Shown: positions 48,137 to 57,935, counted from the stretch's first letter. The stretch: DNA of 64,000 bases from an uncultured Bacteroidales bacterium (GCA_902798425.1 CADBWR010000004.1:36658-100657); one strand, 5' to 3'. Notes: a model not told the origin generated them from the sequence alone. A program made the numbers and translations.

Positions 48137-49567
48137 ATGAAAGCAATTAAATATCTATTCATCGCTGCGCTGACCGCAGGTTATAGCGCAAGCGCCACTG
48201 CCCAGGACGGCACCAAAGCCGACGTGCAGGCTGTTAAGAACATTATCAGTAGTAAACCCGCAGATCTGGACAAGCAGATGAAGCCCTACTACAAGGAGAA
48301 CAAAAAGAACCCCGAAAACCTGGTGGCTTTCGGACGTGAGTTCTATCTTGCCAAGGATACTGCCAATGCTAAGGTTTATGCGAACCATGCCCTTGTAGCA
48401 TCCAAGAACAAGTATGCCCCTGCATACATCCTGCTGGGCGACATTGAAGCTGTAGGCGACAATGGCGGTGGTGCCGCTGCCCAGTACGAGCAGGCCATCT
48501 ATCAAGACCCCAAGGAGCCCGAGGCTTACTACAAGTATGCTAACGTATACCGCAAGATCAGTCCCCGTGGTGCTGTCAGCAAACTGGAGGAACTGCGCTC
48601 ACAGCGCCCCGACATTGCTGTCGATGCACTCGAAGGTCGTATCTACTACATGTCTAACGACTTCGACGCTGCTCTTCGCGCCTACAACAAGGCCGACAAG
48701 GCTAAGATGGAAGACCGCGACCTCAGCGACTATGCTATGACTGCCTTCTTCAAGCAGAAATACGACGTAGCACTTGACGTTGCAAAATTCGGTCTTACCA
48801 AGAACCCACGTCACGCCGCCTTCAACCGTCTGGCTTTCTTCAACAGCACCGAGCTGAAGAAGTGGGACGACGCCCTGGCTTATGCTGACGCTCTATTCAA
48901 CAAGTCTGACTCTGCCAAGTTCTCTTACTACGACTACACCTACTATGGCAACGCCCTTAGTGGTGCTGGTCAGCACGACAAGGCCGTAGAGATGTACCAG
49001 AAGGCTCTGCAGCAGGAGGATATGGATAACAAGGCAAAGCGTGCCGGTGTTATCAAGCAACTCTCTGATGCTTACAAGGCTCAGGAGGACTTCCCCAATG
49101 CCATCAAGAACTACGAAGAGTATCTGAACACCGTCGAGAAGGCTTCTGCTAACGACATCGCTGCTCTGGCACAGCTTCACCTGCAGCATGCCAACAAGAA
49201 GACCACTCCCGAGGAGCAGGCTGCTTGCTTCGTAATGGCCGACAAGGCCTATCAGGACCTGGAGAACAAATTTGAGGATGCAGCAGAGTATGCTACCTTC
49301 ATGCGTGCACGTGTTAATGGCTATATGGACCCCGACCAGAAGAAGGGCCTTGCCAAGCCTTACTATGAGAGACTCGACCAGCTTATTGGTGACAAGGAGA
49401 ACAAGGACGCTACCGACCGTGCTCGTCTGGTAGAAAGCTACCGCTACCTCATCTCTTACTACTTCGTTATCCAAGACAACAAGGATACGGCTAAGCAGTA
49501 TGCTCAGAAGTTGCTGTTGCTTGATCCAGAGAACGAGATTGCCAAGCAGGTAATGGAAGCGAAGTAA
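48137..49567 (+). CDS. TPR-repeat periplasmic protein
   Basis: 476 residues with a signal peptide (YLFIAALTAGYSASATAQ) followed by tetratricopeptide-like helical repeats throughout (for example YAPAYILLGDIEAVGDNGGG, ALSGAGQHDKAVEMYQKALQ, LSDAYKAQEDFPNAIKNYEE). It is probably a periplasmic scaffold. It ends the exb/ton/PstS operon, which closes with a very strong terminator. The partner proteins are unknown. The gene is intact. Confidence 0.88.
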   Translation: MKAIKYLFIAALTAGYSASATAQDGTKADVQAVKNIISSKPADLDKQMKPYYKENKKNPENLVAFGREFYLAKDTANAKVYANHALVASKNKYAPAYILLGDIEAVGDNGGGAAAQYEQAIYQDPKEPEAYYKYANVYRKISPRGAVSKLEELRSQRPDIAVDALEGRIYYMSNDFDAALRAYNKADKAKMEDRDLSDYAMTAFFKQKYDVALDVAKFGLTKNPRHAAFNRLAFFNSTELKKWDDALAYADALFNKSDSAKFSYYDYTYYGNALSGAGQHDKAVEMYQKALQQEDMDNKAKRAGVIKQLSDAYKAQEDFPNAIKNYEEYLNTVEKASANDIAALAQLHLQHANKKTTPEEQAACFVMADKAYQDLENKFEDAAEYATFMRARVNGYMDPDQKKGLAKPYYERLDQLIGDKENKDATDRARLVESYRYLISYYFVIQDNKDTAKQYAQKLLLLDPENEIAKQVMEAK

Positions 49568-49586
49568 GCAAAACCGATATAACGAG

Positions 49587-49650
49587 AGTGTAAAGTAAAC
49601 TATGTCTTACTACTTTTTTGTAGCCTGACATAGTTTACTTTACACTTTTT
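49587..49650 (+). terminator. Strong 20-bp terminator of Ton operon
   Basis: AGTGTAAAGTAAACTATGTC (49587-49606) pairs perfectly with 49627-49646 and is followed by TTTTTG. The loop is T-rich. Confidence 0.9.
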
Positions 49651-49775
49651 GTATCCCTCATCATCTCACTCCCAATTTGTTGTGATGATATTTTTTCCCG
49701 TCCTTGATAAAGATATTTTTCAATAATTATTCACACTTTTTTTGCTTATTCTTTTAATGAATCATCTTTTTTTTG

Positions 49776-49783
49776 TAATTTTG
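49776..49783 (+). promoter_or_regulatory. Pectate lyase promoter -7 element
   Basis: TAATTTTG, 34 bp upstream of the start at 49817. Confidence 0.6.
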
Positions 49784-49816
49784 CCCAATAAAGTCATAAC
49801 AAATGATCTAAAGCAT

Positions 49817-50904
49817 ATGTATAATAACTCTTATTATCTAATAAACAAATTAGCTTATGCAGGTATCCTGCTAACCATGGTTTTTACGTTGCCTTCTTGT
49901 TCAAATGACGATGACACGTCGGGCAACACACCTCCCCCCTCTTACGATAGTCTTAAACCAATAGGTTTTGGCGCAAACACCACGGGTGGCAACAATCAAA
50001 ACAAGGTTGTGGTAAGCACCGCTGAACAATTGAAAGACGCCGTGAGTGGCACCAATCCGGCTACCATATATGTGAAGGGGCAGATAACTCTCAACAAGAT
50101 GCTTTCTGTTGGTTCCAACAAGTCCATTATCGGTTTATCAGGAGCAAGCATCAGTAATACTAATCGCAACGAGGATGCCGGTATATTCTTATTAAAAGGC
50201 AGCGAGAACGTCATCATACGCAATTTGACGCTGCTCGGCCCTGGTGCCTACGATATCGATGCCAACTATAGCGATAATATCAGTCTGGTTGGTGCAAAGA
50301 ACGTATGGGTGGACCACTGTGACATACAAGATGGCATCGACGGCAATTTTGACATCGTGGAAGGCTCTGACAATATTTGTGTCAGTTGGACTCATTTCTG
50401 CTACCTTATAGAACCCAAAGAAGGTGGTAGTGGCGGAAGCAGCGACCACCGCAACTGCAACTTGATAGGTAACAGCGACAAGACAGCCGACATAGATGAA
50501 GGACACCTCAACTGCACGTTTATCTGCTGTTGGTGGGGAGAAGGGTGTTCTGAGCGTGTCCGCGTGTTCGCTTTGGGAAAGTACATATAGTGAACTGCCT
50601 TTACGACGGAAACAACTATAATTACTGTATAGGTTACGGAGTGTATTCCAATATCTTCGTAGAAAAATGCGCTTTCGTGACAGATCAGGCTAAGGAAAAT
50701 GCGATAAAAGACTGGAGTAAAGAGAAGGATTACAACCTCAAGATCGTGAACTGTTTGGGAGTTGACGACGTAGAGTTGGCAAGAGGTGAGCGGGGACAGT
50801 TTGTGCCTACCTATGAATATCATACTTTCGATGCCAATTTGGTTCCTTCAGTCTTGAGAAACAAAGAGAATGGTGCCGGTGCCACGCTGAAGATTGAACC
50901 GTAG
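49817..50904 (+). pseudogene. Pectate lyase family 1 lipoprotein, frameshifted
   Basis: The first part, to 50590, encodes a lipoprotein signal (LAYAGILLTMVFTLPSCS) and the PL1 parallel beta-helix front: IIGLSGASISNTN, NVIIRNLTLLGPG, AKNVWVDHCDIQDGIDGNFD and VSWTHFCY, with the calcium-binding aspartates. The frame breaks at about 50555-50565. Shifting it restores RFGKVHIVNCLYDGNNYNYC and the rest of the helix to 50904. The simplest cause is a 2-base insertion or a 1-base deletion near GTGTTCGCT. PL1 enzymes cleave pectate by beta-elimination. As read, the protein lacks its C-terminal third and is probably inactive, unless this is a sequencing error. Confidence 0.8.
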
Positions 50905-50967
50905 AACGACTAATGATAAAAGGAAAAGCACTGATCTGTAGACAGCCTATTCAAGTTTAAATTCAAT

Positions 50968-51684
50968 ATGAACTACGCACTGATTATTGCCGGAGGTTCA
51001 GGAAACCGCATGGGACAAGATATTCCCAAACAGTTTATGCATGTGGACAATTGCCCAGTCATCATCCATACTATGAAAGCTTTCCAGCAGCATGCCGACA
51101 TACATGGCATTGCTGTGGTATGCCTTGCTGGTTGGGAAACCGTTCTACAGTCGTATGCCAACCAATTCTGCATAGACAAGCTGAAATGGATATTCCCCGG
51201 AGGACAAAACGGTCAGGAGTCTATCCGTAACGGCATCTATGGACTGAAAGAGGCTGGCTGCAAAGACGACGACCTTGTACTTATCCATGACGCCGTCCGA
51301 CCGCTGCTGTCGCAAGACATCATCTCTTCGAACATAGCCATCTGTCAGCAGTATGGCTATGCCATTACAGGTATTCAGTGCCGTGAAGCCATTCTGGAGA
51401 GCGAGGATGGTTTCTCGTCTACCACCAGCATACCCCGCGACAAACTGATACGCACACAGACCCCCCAGACCTTCCGTCTGAAGAACATCATTGGTGCCCA
51501 TGAAGAGGCAAAAGCAAAAGGAATTACCAACAGCGTAGCCTCCTGTACACTGATGGCAGAGTTGGGTGGCAGAGAGATGCACATTGTCCCCGGTTCAGAG
51601 AAGAACATCAAGGTAACGACAGTAGAAGACCTGGAAATTCTCAAGGCACTGATGAACGTAAGAGCAGAAGCATGGCTGAAGTAA
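50968..51684 (+). CDS. IspD/TarI-family cytidylyltransferase
   Basis: 238 residues. The nucleotidyltransferase start IIAGGSGNRMGQDIPKQF is followed by PGGQNGQESIRNGI, the DDLVLIHDAVRPLL signature and RDKLIRTQTPQTFRL. It transfers CMP to a sugar or polyol phosphate. The family includes IspD (isoprenoid pathway) and TarI/Bcs1 (CDP-ribitol). The neighbours are a sugar-nucleotide epimerase and LicD, so an activated polyol or sugar for surface polysaccharide is more likely than isoprenoid synthesis, but this is inference. It overlaps the next gene by 13 bp. Confidence 0.85.
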   Translation: MNYALIIAGGSGNRMGQDIPKQFMHVDNCPVIIHTMKAFQQHADIHGIAVVCLAGWETVLQSYANQFCIDKLKWIFPGGQNGQESIRNGIYGLKEAGCKDDDLVLIHDAVRPLLSQDIISSNIAICQQYGYAITGIQCREAILESEDGFSSTTSIPRDKLIRTQTPQTFRLKNIIGAHEEAKAKGITNSVASCTLMAELGGREMHIVPGSEKNIKVTTVEDLEILKALMNVRAEAWLK

Positions 51685-52670
51685 AGACCTACCAGCAAGA
51701 CCTGTCCAGGGTGGCTGACTTGTTGCCCAACCTGTCTGGCAACATCCTTATCACGGGTTCCACTGGACTCATTGGAGGTTGTCTGGTAGACCTGCTGATG
51801 CGTCACAGCCACTGCAACGTCTATGCTCTGGGGCGTAACAGCCAGCGCGCAGCGAAACGCTTCGGTGTCTATCACGACGACAGCCGTTTCCACTTCCTGC
51901 AGCATGACATCTGCCTACCGTTGGACACAGACCTTGATTTCGACTATATCATCCATGCTGCAAGCAATGCCAGTCCCAACTTCTTCCAACAGCAACCAGT
52001 AGAAGTTATGCGCTCCAATATCGAGGGCCTCTGCCATTTGGTGGAATATGGTCTGCAGCACAAGATGCGGCGCATGGTATATGTTTCCTCCGGTGAGATC
52101 TATGGAGAATGCAACGACAGTATCTTTACAGAATCGGCCAGCGGCTACATAGACATTCTATCACCACGAGCCTGTTATCCCTCCTCCAAGCGAGCAGCAG
52201 AAACGCTCTGTGCTGCCTACTGCCAGGAGTATGGCAGCGACATTGTTATAGCCCGCCCCTGTCACACCTATGGTCCCTTCTTTACGGAGAGCGACAACCG
52301 AGTTTATGCACAGTTCATACGCAATGTCTTGAACGGTGAAGACATCGTTATGAAGAGTCTTGGCCAGCAATATCGTTCCTGGATATATGTCGTCGACTGT
52401 GCAGCAGCTCTTCTTTTACTATTAGAGAAGGGCAAGCGTGGCGAAGCATACAATATAGCCAACGAAGAGTCAAACATCACCATCCGCCAATTAGCAGAGA
52501 AAACGGCAGCCATAGCGGGAAGAAAAGTCGTAATGGACATCACTGACGGCGGAAACACTACGCCCATCAGTCGCGCCATCTTCTCTACCGTGAAACTGGA
52601 ATCGTTAGGATGGCACCCTCTCTTTACGATTGACGAGGGACTGCGCCACACCATTGAGGCTATGCGCTAA
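51672..52670 (+). CDS. NAD-dependent epimerase/dehydratase
   Basis: 332 residues. It is an extended short-chain dehydrogenase with the Rossmann start ILITGSTGLIGGCLVDLLM, a Ser in YVSSGEIYG, the catalytic YxxxK in YPSSKRAAE, and RPCHTYGPFF as substrate loop. It is likely to act on a nucleotide sugar or, with the overlapping cytidylyltransferase, on a CDP-linked intermediate. The exact reaction cannot be read from sequence. Its 3' end overlaps the convergent licD gene by 4 bp. Confidence 0.88.
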   Translation: MAEVKTYQQDLSRVADLLPNLSGNILITGSTGLIGGCLVDLLMRHSHCNVYALGRNSQRAAKRFGVYHDDSRFHFLQHDICLPLDTDLDFDYIIHAASNASPNFFQQQPVEVMRSNIEGLCHLVEYGLQHKMRRMVYVSSGEIYGECNDSIFTESASGYIDILSPRACYPSSKRAAETLCAAYCQEYGSDIVIARPCHTYGPFFTESDNRVYAQFIRNVLNGEDIVMKSLGQQYRSWIYVVDCAAALLLLLEKGKRGEAYNIANEESNITIRQLAEKTAAIAGRKVVMDITDGGNTTPISRAIFSTVKLESLGWHPLFTIDEGLRHTIEAMR

Positions 52671-53551
52671 CCCTTTCTGACTTTTCTGCGTACGGCCTCA
52701 TCGCTCTCTCGCTCATAGAGATTATAGTAAGCCTTCAAATGATGGCTGATGCGCTTCTCTACGGGTGGCAACTGCATATAGTCACCATAATATTGGCGCA
52801 GATAATTGTCGTAGCCAGAGGGCAGCGCCACCTCCATATCCTCATAGGCAAACATTACCTGTCCCTGAAGCCATGCCTTAGGGAAGACCTCCTTTGGGCC
52901 ATACGAGCCACAATAGACGGCTACCAGCGTAGACGAGTTGTAGTCATACTGTCTGCAGATAGCCTCCATCTGTCTTAAGAGCTTACGGCGATAAGCCTGG
53001 CGGCAGAAAAATGCTAATGTCTTACGGGCAAAGCGCCCCCACTCCTTCGGCTGTGTGAGCAGGTGCAGATAGTCTGCAAAGGACACATGCGAAGAGATTG
53101 CTTCTAACTTGTGTTTCGTCTTCGTAAAGCGGCGTTCCATAGCCCGTGCCTGTTCGATATCGTCAGGTGCCCCATCAATAGGAAAGATGTCAATATATAA
53201 TCCGTAGACACAGGGTACCTCCACCTCTTCCTGGAGTGTAGTACGACTATCGCACAATTTGACAAAATACAGAGGGTAGTCCGCTTTGCTGTAGGGTGTC
53301 ATCAGTTCCAGGCCATCAGGCAACTGCCGACTGGCTATCTGCACAAACCTGTCATAGTCTGGACGAGGCATAAAGACGTCGACATCGTCATCCCAAGGAA
53401 TCATACCATGGTGGCGCACAGCACCAATGGCCGTACCTCCACAGCAGAAATACGTCAGCGAGTGCTCCTTGCAGATGGTTATAAAATGGCGCATCACGCC
53501 ATTGATGATGCTGTTCCAGCGTGGCTGTTCCTCTCGTGTCAGTTCTTTCAT
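52667..53551 (-). CDS. LicD family phosphotransferase
   Basis: 294 residues. The LicD signature lies near the N-terminus: YFCCGGTAIGAVRHHGMIPW then DDDVDVFMPRPDYDRF, with the acidic metal-binding cluster. A second part contains LYIDIFPIDGAP and AVYCGSYGPKEVFPKAWL. LicD-type proteins attach phosphocholine or polyol phosphates to glycans. Here the adjacent cytidylyltransferase could supply the CDP-activated donor. It lies 9 bp downstream of the acyltransferase gene on the same strand. Confidence 0.9.
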   Translation of the reverse strand: MKELTREEQPRWNSIINGVMRHFITICKEHSLTYFCCGGTAIGAVRHHGMIPWDDDVDVFMPRPDYDRFVQIASRQLPDGLELMTPYSKADYPLYFVKLCDSRTTLQEEVEVPCVYGLYIDIFPIDGAPDDIEQARAMERRFTKTKHKLEAISSHVSFADYLHLLTQPKEWGRFARKTLAFFCRQAYRRKLLRQMEAICRQYDYNSSTLVAVYCGSYGPKEVFPKAWLQGQVMFAYEDMEVALPSGYDNYLRQYYGDYMQLPPVEKRISHHLKAYYNLYERESDEAVRRKVRKG

Positions 53552-53560
53552 GACGGCAAG

Positions 53561-54649
53561 TTATCGTCCAAACAGCCACTTCTTAAAGAAAGGACTGATG
53601 CGTAGGATGTTTGAGAAGATAATGCAGAACCCGATGATAACCAGTGCCATTAAGACTGACAGCATCAAGTCGATGACAAAGTTGGAACTATGCGCCTTGA
53701 AATACTCACCAATCTGGGGTACGTCAGGCATGAACAGGAAATGGATAAGATAGATATCCAGTGTTCTGCGTCCAATATACTGCAATGAGGAGCCCATGAT
53801 GGTAAACTTGGTAAAGTACTGCTGATAATAGCGGAAATACATAAAGGTGATGGTCAGCAGTCCGAACTTCGCAACAGTCTGCGGCAGGTTAGCCCATGCC
53901 ATGCGCAGTGTATGCCACTTCAGCGCATCAAGCGTAGCCAGTACGATGACGACAACGAGTATGGGGAAGAACCATTTCGAGTCCATCACCTTCTGTGCCT
54001 TGTCCCAATAGCGGTGGACGATGTTGCCGAAAAGGAAGAACGGGAAGTAGAGCATCAGCTGTATCAGACTGCTCTCACGCAGGAAGAAGTACAACTCGCT
54101 CTTGGCACCACGATGGCCTGCAGCCCAGTCGAAATAGCGCGGCAGGTAGCAGGTCTCATAGACACATAGCGACACCAGGAAAAGTAGCGTGATGGGTATC
54201 CATGACTTCCACTTCAGCTTACTCTCTAAATAGGCGAAGATATAGTACACTACAAACATGTATAGCAGCACGATGGTAAACCAGTATCCTCCCTTCGTAG
54301 GCAGTTGTAGCGCCTCCTCCACAGCAGGCCAGAAGTGGGGTTTCAGAATGGCCATGGCCAGAAAAAAGAAGACAATGGTCGGAATAGTCTGCACCTTTAT
54401 CTTCTTCCACAGCAGTCCGAAAAAATTACCAAGGTTCCATATCTGGGAAGCCTTGTATGCCAGGAATCCACTGACAAAGAAAAACAGCGGCATGCGAAAC
54501 AGCACCAGGAAAGGCATACATGATGAGCCTTTCCACGTCTCACCAAATCCCATACCTGCTACATGGTTAGCAACCACTAAGATCATTGTGAAGCCACGCA
54601 AGGCATCGAGCCATTCCAGTCGGGGCTTTTTTACAACATTATTCTCCAT
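53561..54649 (-). CDS. Membrane acyltransferase (acyltransferase 3 family)
   Basis: 362 residues from MENNVVKKPRLEWLDALRGF. A start 60 bp upstream would overlap the promoter. The family signature is RLEWLDALRGFTMILVVANH with the conserved Arg and His, followed by about ten hydrophobic segments (RMPLFFFVSGFLAYK, IPTIVFFFLAMAIL, WFTIVLLYMFVVYYIFAYL and others). Members O-acetylate or O-succinylate surface sugars using acyl-CoA from the cytosol. It probably decorates the glycan built by this cluster. A divergent flippase gene shares its promoter region. Confidence 0.88.
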   Translation of the reverse strand: MENNVVKKPRLEWLDALRGFTMILVVANHVAGMGFGETWKGSSCMPFLVLFRMPLFFFVSGFLAYKASQIWNLGNFFGLLWKKIKVQTIPTIVFFFLAMAILKPHFWPAVEEALQLPTKGGYWFTIVLLYMFVVYYIFAYLESKLKWKSWIPITLLFLVSLCVYETCYLPRYFDWAAGHRGAKSELYFFLRESSLIQLMLYFPFFLFGNIVHRYWDKAQKVMDSKWFFPILVVVIVLATLDALKWHTLRMAWANLPQTVAKFGLLTITFMYFRYYQQYFTKFTIMGSSLQYIGRRTLDIYLIHFLFMPDVPQIGEYFKAHSSNFVIDLMLSVLMALVIIGFCIIFSNILRISPFFKKWLFGR

Positions 54650-54657
54650 ATTGCGTG

Positions 54658-54665
54658 CAAAATTA
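54658..54665 (-). promoter_or_regulatory. Acyltransferase promoter -7 element
   Basis: TAATTTTG on the minus strand, 9 bp upstream of the start at 54649. Confidence 0.55.
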
Positions 54666-54698
54666 CGAAGAAATCTTTTAAGTTCAAAATATTCTTCG

Positions 54699-54706
54699 TA
54701 CTTTTG
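54699..54706 (+). promoter_or_regulatory. Flippase promoter -7 element
   Basis: TACTTTTG, 9 bp upstream of the start at 54715. Confidence 0.55.
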
Positions 54707-54714
54707 CACTTGCT

Positions 54715-56154
54715 ATGGCAAAGACATTGAAAGAGAAAACGGCCCAGGGACTGCTGTGGAGTGCTGTTAATAGCGGCTTGACACAGCTGTTGAATCTGGT
54801 CATTGGCATCTTCCTCGCACGCAAGCTGTTGCCTGGTGACTACGGTATTATTGGCGTGCTGACTATTTTTACCGCCATAGCAGGCTGCCTGCAGGCAAGC
54901 GGTTTCACACAAGGCCTTATCAATCTGAAGCGTCCTACAGCCAACGACTACAACTCGGTATTCTGGTTCAATGTCACGGTCAGCATCGTCATCTATGCCA
55001 TTCTGTTCTGCTGTGCACCACTGATAGCATGGTTCTTTCACCAGCCCGTACTCGTTGATGTGTCGCGCTTTGTGTTCTTGAGCTTTGTCATCTCGTCTTT
55101 TGGCATTGCACAGAATGCCTATATGGTGAAAAACATGATGCAGCGTGAGATAGCGGTGAGCAGTGTGGTAGCACTGGTGCTCTCAGGAATTGTCGGACTG
55201 GCATTGGCCTATCTGGGCAAAGCCTACTGGAGTTTGGCCTGGCAACAGATTGTCTATATCACCGTACTTAACGCTGGGCGCTACTACTATGCAGACTGGC
55301 GACCGTCATTCCATATCGATATGGGTCCCGTCAAAGGGATGTTCCGTTTCAGTGTGAAGATACTGTTTACCAACATCATCAATACGCTAAGCCAACACCT
55401 GCTGACCTTCATCTTCGGACACCTGTTCCACATCAACACCGTGGGTAACTATTCACAAGCCAACAAGTGGAACACCATGGGAAGCAGCACCATTTCGAAC
55501 ACGCTGGGGCAGGTAGCACAGACGGTATTGGTATCTGTGGAAGACGAGCGCGACCGCGAGGTGCGCATATTCAGAAAGATGCTACGTTTCACGGCATTTC
55601 TCTCCTTTCCTGCCCTCTTTGGGCTGGCATTAGTAAGCCGTGAGTTCATACTCTGCCTGCTAAAGGACGAGTGGGCAGGTGCCATTCCCCTGCTGCAGGT
55701 GCTCTGTCTGGGTGGTGCCTTCATGCCGTTCTATACCCTCTACCAGAATCTCGCCATCAGCAATCGCCGTTCCGACCTCTACATGTGGTGTAACATAGCA
55801 CAGATTGTAGCACAACTGGCTGTAGTTCTTGCCCTCTATCGTTTTGGCATTATGGTCATCGTATGTGCCTATTCAGCCTTCACCATTGTATGGCTTCTGG
55901 CTTGGCAGGCGATAGCAAGACAGCTTATCGGCATTCGTTTTATCCACGTCATGTTGGACACCATGCCTTTCATGCTGTCGTCCATAGCAGTGATGGTTGC
56001 CACCTACTACGCTACTGCATGGATTGACTGTTTACCACTGCTATTGGTGTCACGCATTATCCTTGCCGCTTTACTCTATTTTGCAATTATGAAAGCAGCA
56101 AAGGTGAAGATCATGGACGAATGTCTCCAGTACTTCAGCAAGAAATCCTGCTGA
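54715..56154 (+). CDS. Lipopolysaccharide/oligosaccharide flippase (MOP/Wzx-like)
   Basis: 479 residues with about twelve to fourteen hydrophobic helices. The N-terminus TAQGLLWSAVNSGLTQLLNL then VIGIFLARKLLPGDYGIIGV is the classic start of polysaccharide transporters. Later segments include FSVKILFTNIINTLSQHLLT and ALVSREFILCLLKDEW. The family flips lipid-linked oligosaccharides across the inner membrane. It lies between acyltransferase and glycosyltransferase genes, so it is probably the flippase for the glycan made here. The 3' end overlaps the convergent glycosyltransferase by 20 bp. Confidence 0.9.
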   Translation: MAKTLKEKTAQGLLWSAVNSGLTQLLNLVIGIFLARKLLPGDYGIIGVLTIFTAIAGCLQASGFTQGLINLKRPTANDYNSVFWFNVTVSIVIYAILFCCAPLIAWFFHQPVLVDVSRFVFLSFVISSFGIAQNAYMVKNMMQREIAVSSVVALVLSGIVGLALAYLGKAYWSLAWQQIVYITVLNAGRYYYADWRPSFHIDMGPVKGMFRFSVKILFTNIINTLSQHLLTFIFGHLFHINTVGNYSQANKWNTMGSSTISNTLGQVAQTVLVSVEDERDREVRIFRKMLRFTAFLSFPALFGLALVSREFILCLLKDEWAGAIPLLQVLCLGGAFMPFYTLYQNLAISNRRSDLYMWCNIAQIVAQLAVVLALYRFGIMVIVCAYSAFTIVWLLAWQAIARQLIGIRFIHVMLDTMPFMLSSIAVMVATYYATAWIDCLPLLLVSRIILAALLYFAIMKAAKVKIMDECLQYFSKKSC

Positions 56155-57085
56155 CCTTCATTATATACAGTCGCTTCTCCAAGAGATACACCCACCTGAG
56201 CAGAGGAAGCAACGATGGTCTTGCCAGCAGTCTGACGAGCGCCCCAGGCCGATAGTCACAGAGGGTGGCAGTCTCCTCTATACTCTTTCCAACCAGCGCT
56301 GCGGCATAAAAAGTCTTTAGCATACCTATAGCCAACGCTCGTTGGTACTTGCGTTCTGCATCATGAGTCTTGATGAAACGGCAGACAGTTTCATTAGCCC
56401 TCAGATACGACGTAATATGTCTACTTGTCAGATTCTCCGCAAACATGCTCTGTTCGTTGACACGATAATAATAGACCACCTCATCTGTGTAAGCTCGTGA
56501 GCCACAACATATCAGGCGGGGAGTCACTGCATAATCCTCAGCCATATTAACGCCCTCTATGGAGTTGATATTATTATCTGTATATACACTGCGCCGCACC
56601 AGACGTCCCCATAACTGATGGGGAATGGTGTTCTGCAACAACATCAGCTGTAACATTTGTTCCTTGCTGCCATGATAGGGCAACTGAGGATCGGACGTCT
56701 TCGACTGGCGCAACAAGCAGAAAGCACCGTCAACGATATCTGCCCCTGTCTCTTGCTGACGTTTCCACAACGTACTGATAGCTTCCTTAGGTAGCACGTC
56801 GTCACTGTCTGCCACCATCACAAAATCAGCCGTAGCGGCAGCAAGTGCTGTGGCACGTGCGGCACCTAACCCTCTGTTCTTTTCATGGCGAATAATGCGC
56901 ATCTGTTGCTGGCGGTGCGGATAGCGGCTAGCCACAGCTTGCAGAATGTCAATGCTGTTATCAGGCGAGCAGTCATCAACGAAAATATACTCCAGCTCAT
57001 CAAATGATTGTTCAAACAGTGAGACAGCACACGTTTCAATATACTGCGCAACGCCGTAGATGGGTACAAGAACAGAAATCTTCAT
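56135..57085 (-). CDS. Family 2 glycosyltransferase
   Basis: 316 residues. GT-A fold: MKISVLVPIYGVAQYIETCA, FIFVDD-type nucleotide site at EYIFVDDCSPDNSIDI, NRGLGAARATALAAATADFV, the metal-binding MVADSDDVLP, and LWGRLVRRSVY. The enzyme transfers a sugar from a nucleotide donor; donor and acceptor are unknown. It overlaps the start of the gene behind it by 4 bp (57082-57085), so the two are probably translated in concert. Confidence 0.93.
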   Translation of the reverse strand: MKISVLVPIYGVAQYIETCAVSLFEQSFDELEYIFVDDCSPDNSIDILQAVASRYPHRQQQMRIIRHEKNRGLGAARATALAAATADFVMVADSDDVLPKEAISTLWKRQQETGADIVDGAFCLLRQSKTSDPQLPYHGSKEQMLQLMLLQNTIPHQLWGRLVRRSVYTDNNINSIEGVNMAEDYAVTPRLICCGSRAYTDEVVYYYRVNEQSMFAENLTSRHITSYLRANETVCRFIKTHDAERKYQRALAIGMLKTFYAAALVGKSIEETATLCDYRPGALVRLLARPSLLPLLRWVYLLEKRLYIMKVSRISC

Positions 57086-57930
57086 ACCTTCTTACTCCTT
57101 TCCAATATCTCCAGTGGGGTGCCCCCTACTCTCGCTGCCATGACAGAGAAACTGCTGCCTGCCGACCCGTAGATGCGCTGGGTACGCGACAGGCTCCACA
57201 TATCTGCCAGTCCCTCACGAATGCCATCGACACTGTCACGCGATGCTTCGTGGTCAGATGTCACCACTCTATCGCCAAAAGCACTACGCATATCATGCTT
57301 CACCTCCTCGCTGTCCGTAGCCAGGAATATGGTCAGGTCTGCATGGACTGCCAGTTCGCGCTGACCAGCATCCACAAACAACGCCAGCGGACTACGGCGT
57401 ATGGAGTCTACATTGTCCGTACGGCGAATATGCATGCCGATGGTATAACGGCTGAAGCGCGACGTGCTCTGCTCAACCAGTCCCAACACGTCGCGGTTAG
57501 GACGAAACAGCTGGGCATAGCAGCTGTCAGACACTGTGCCAAACTCATCATAACAACTCATATAACGCTGGTGCCCACGCAGCCAGGCTTCGAAGTCGAA
57601 GCCTGTATCACGCAGATGGGCTACCTGCAATTCGTTGATGACACCTCGCTTATAATATAGCTGTTGCGGCAGCCACGGCAGCCATAGGTTGTGGCGGCGC
57701 GGACGGTCGTTGACCAGATAATCCCACAACGTAGCTTCACGGAGCGTCAAGCCCTGTGCGTCAAAAGGTTCAAACAGGTCGCCAAAGGCAGCATGCATGC
57801 CCCACCCTTGAAACCATACCACCTGCAGCGGTGCGCTGAGACGCTGACACAACTGCCATGAAGAGGCTATGGCACGCATCCGGTTGGCCAGTCCTCCTGA
57901 GGGCACTAATAGCAGACTATTCTTACTCAT
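57082..57930 (-). CDS. Fucosyltransferase-like glycosyltransferase
   Basis: 282 residues from MSKNSLLLVPSGGLANRMRA. A start 39 bp upstream would lie before the promoter. The GLANRMRAIAS opening, a central IGMHIRRTDNVDSIRRSP (the HxRRxD motif of the GT-B fucosyltransferase superfamily, as in NodZ and O-FucT) and FLATDSEEVKHDM with TSDHEASRDSVDGI and a C-terminal YGSAGSSFSVMAA are visible. It would transfer fucose or a similar deoxysugar from a GDP donor. Substrate is unverified. It is followed by the overlapping GT2 gene. Confidence 0.8.
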   Translation of the reverse strand: MSKNSLLLVPSGGLANRMRAIASSWQLCQRLSAPLQVVWFQGWGMHAAFGDLFEPFDAQGLTLREATLWDYLVNDRPRRHNLWLPWLPQQLYYKRGVINELQVAHLRDTGFDFEAWLRGHQRYMSCYDEFGTVSDSCYAQLFRPNRDVLGLVEQSTSRFSRYTIGMHIRRTDNVDSIRRSPLALFVDAGQRELAVHADLTIFLATDSEEVKHDMRSAFGDRVVTSDHEASRDSVDGIREGLADMWSLSRTQRIYGSAGSSFSVMAARVGGTPLEILERSKKV

Positions 57931-57935
57931 GGCTG

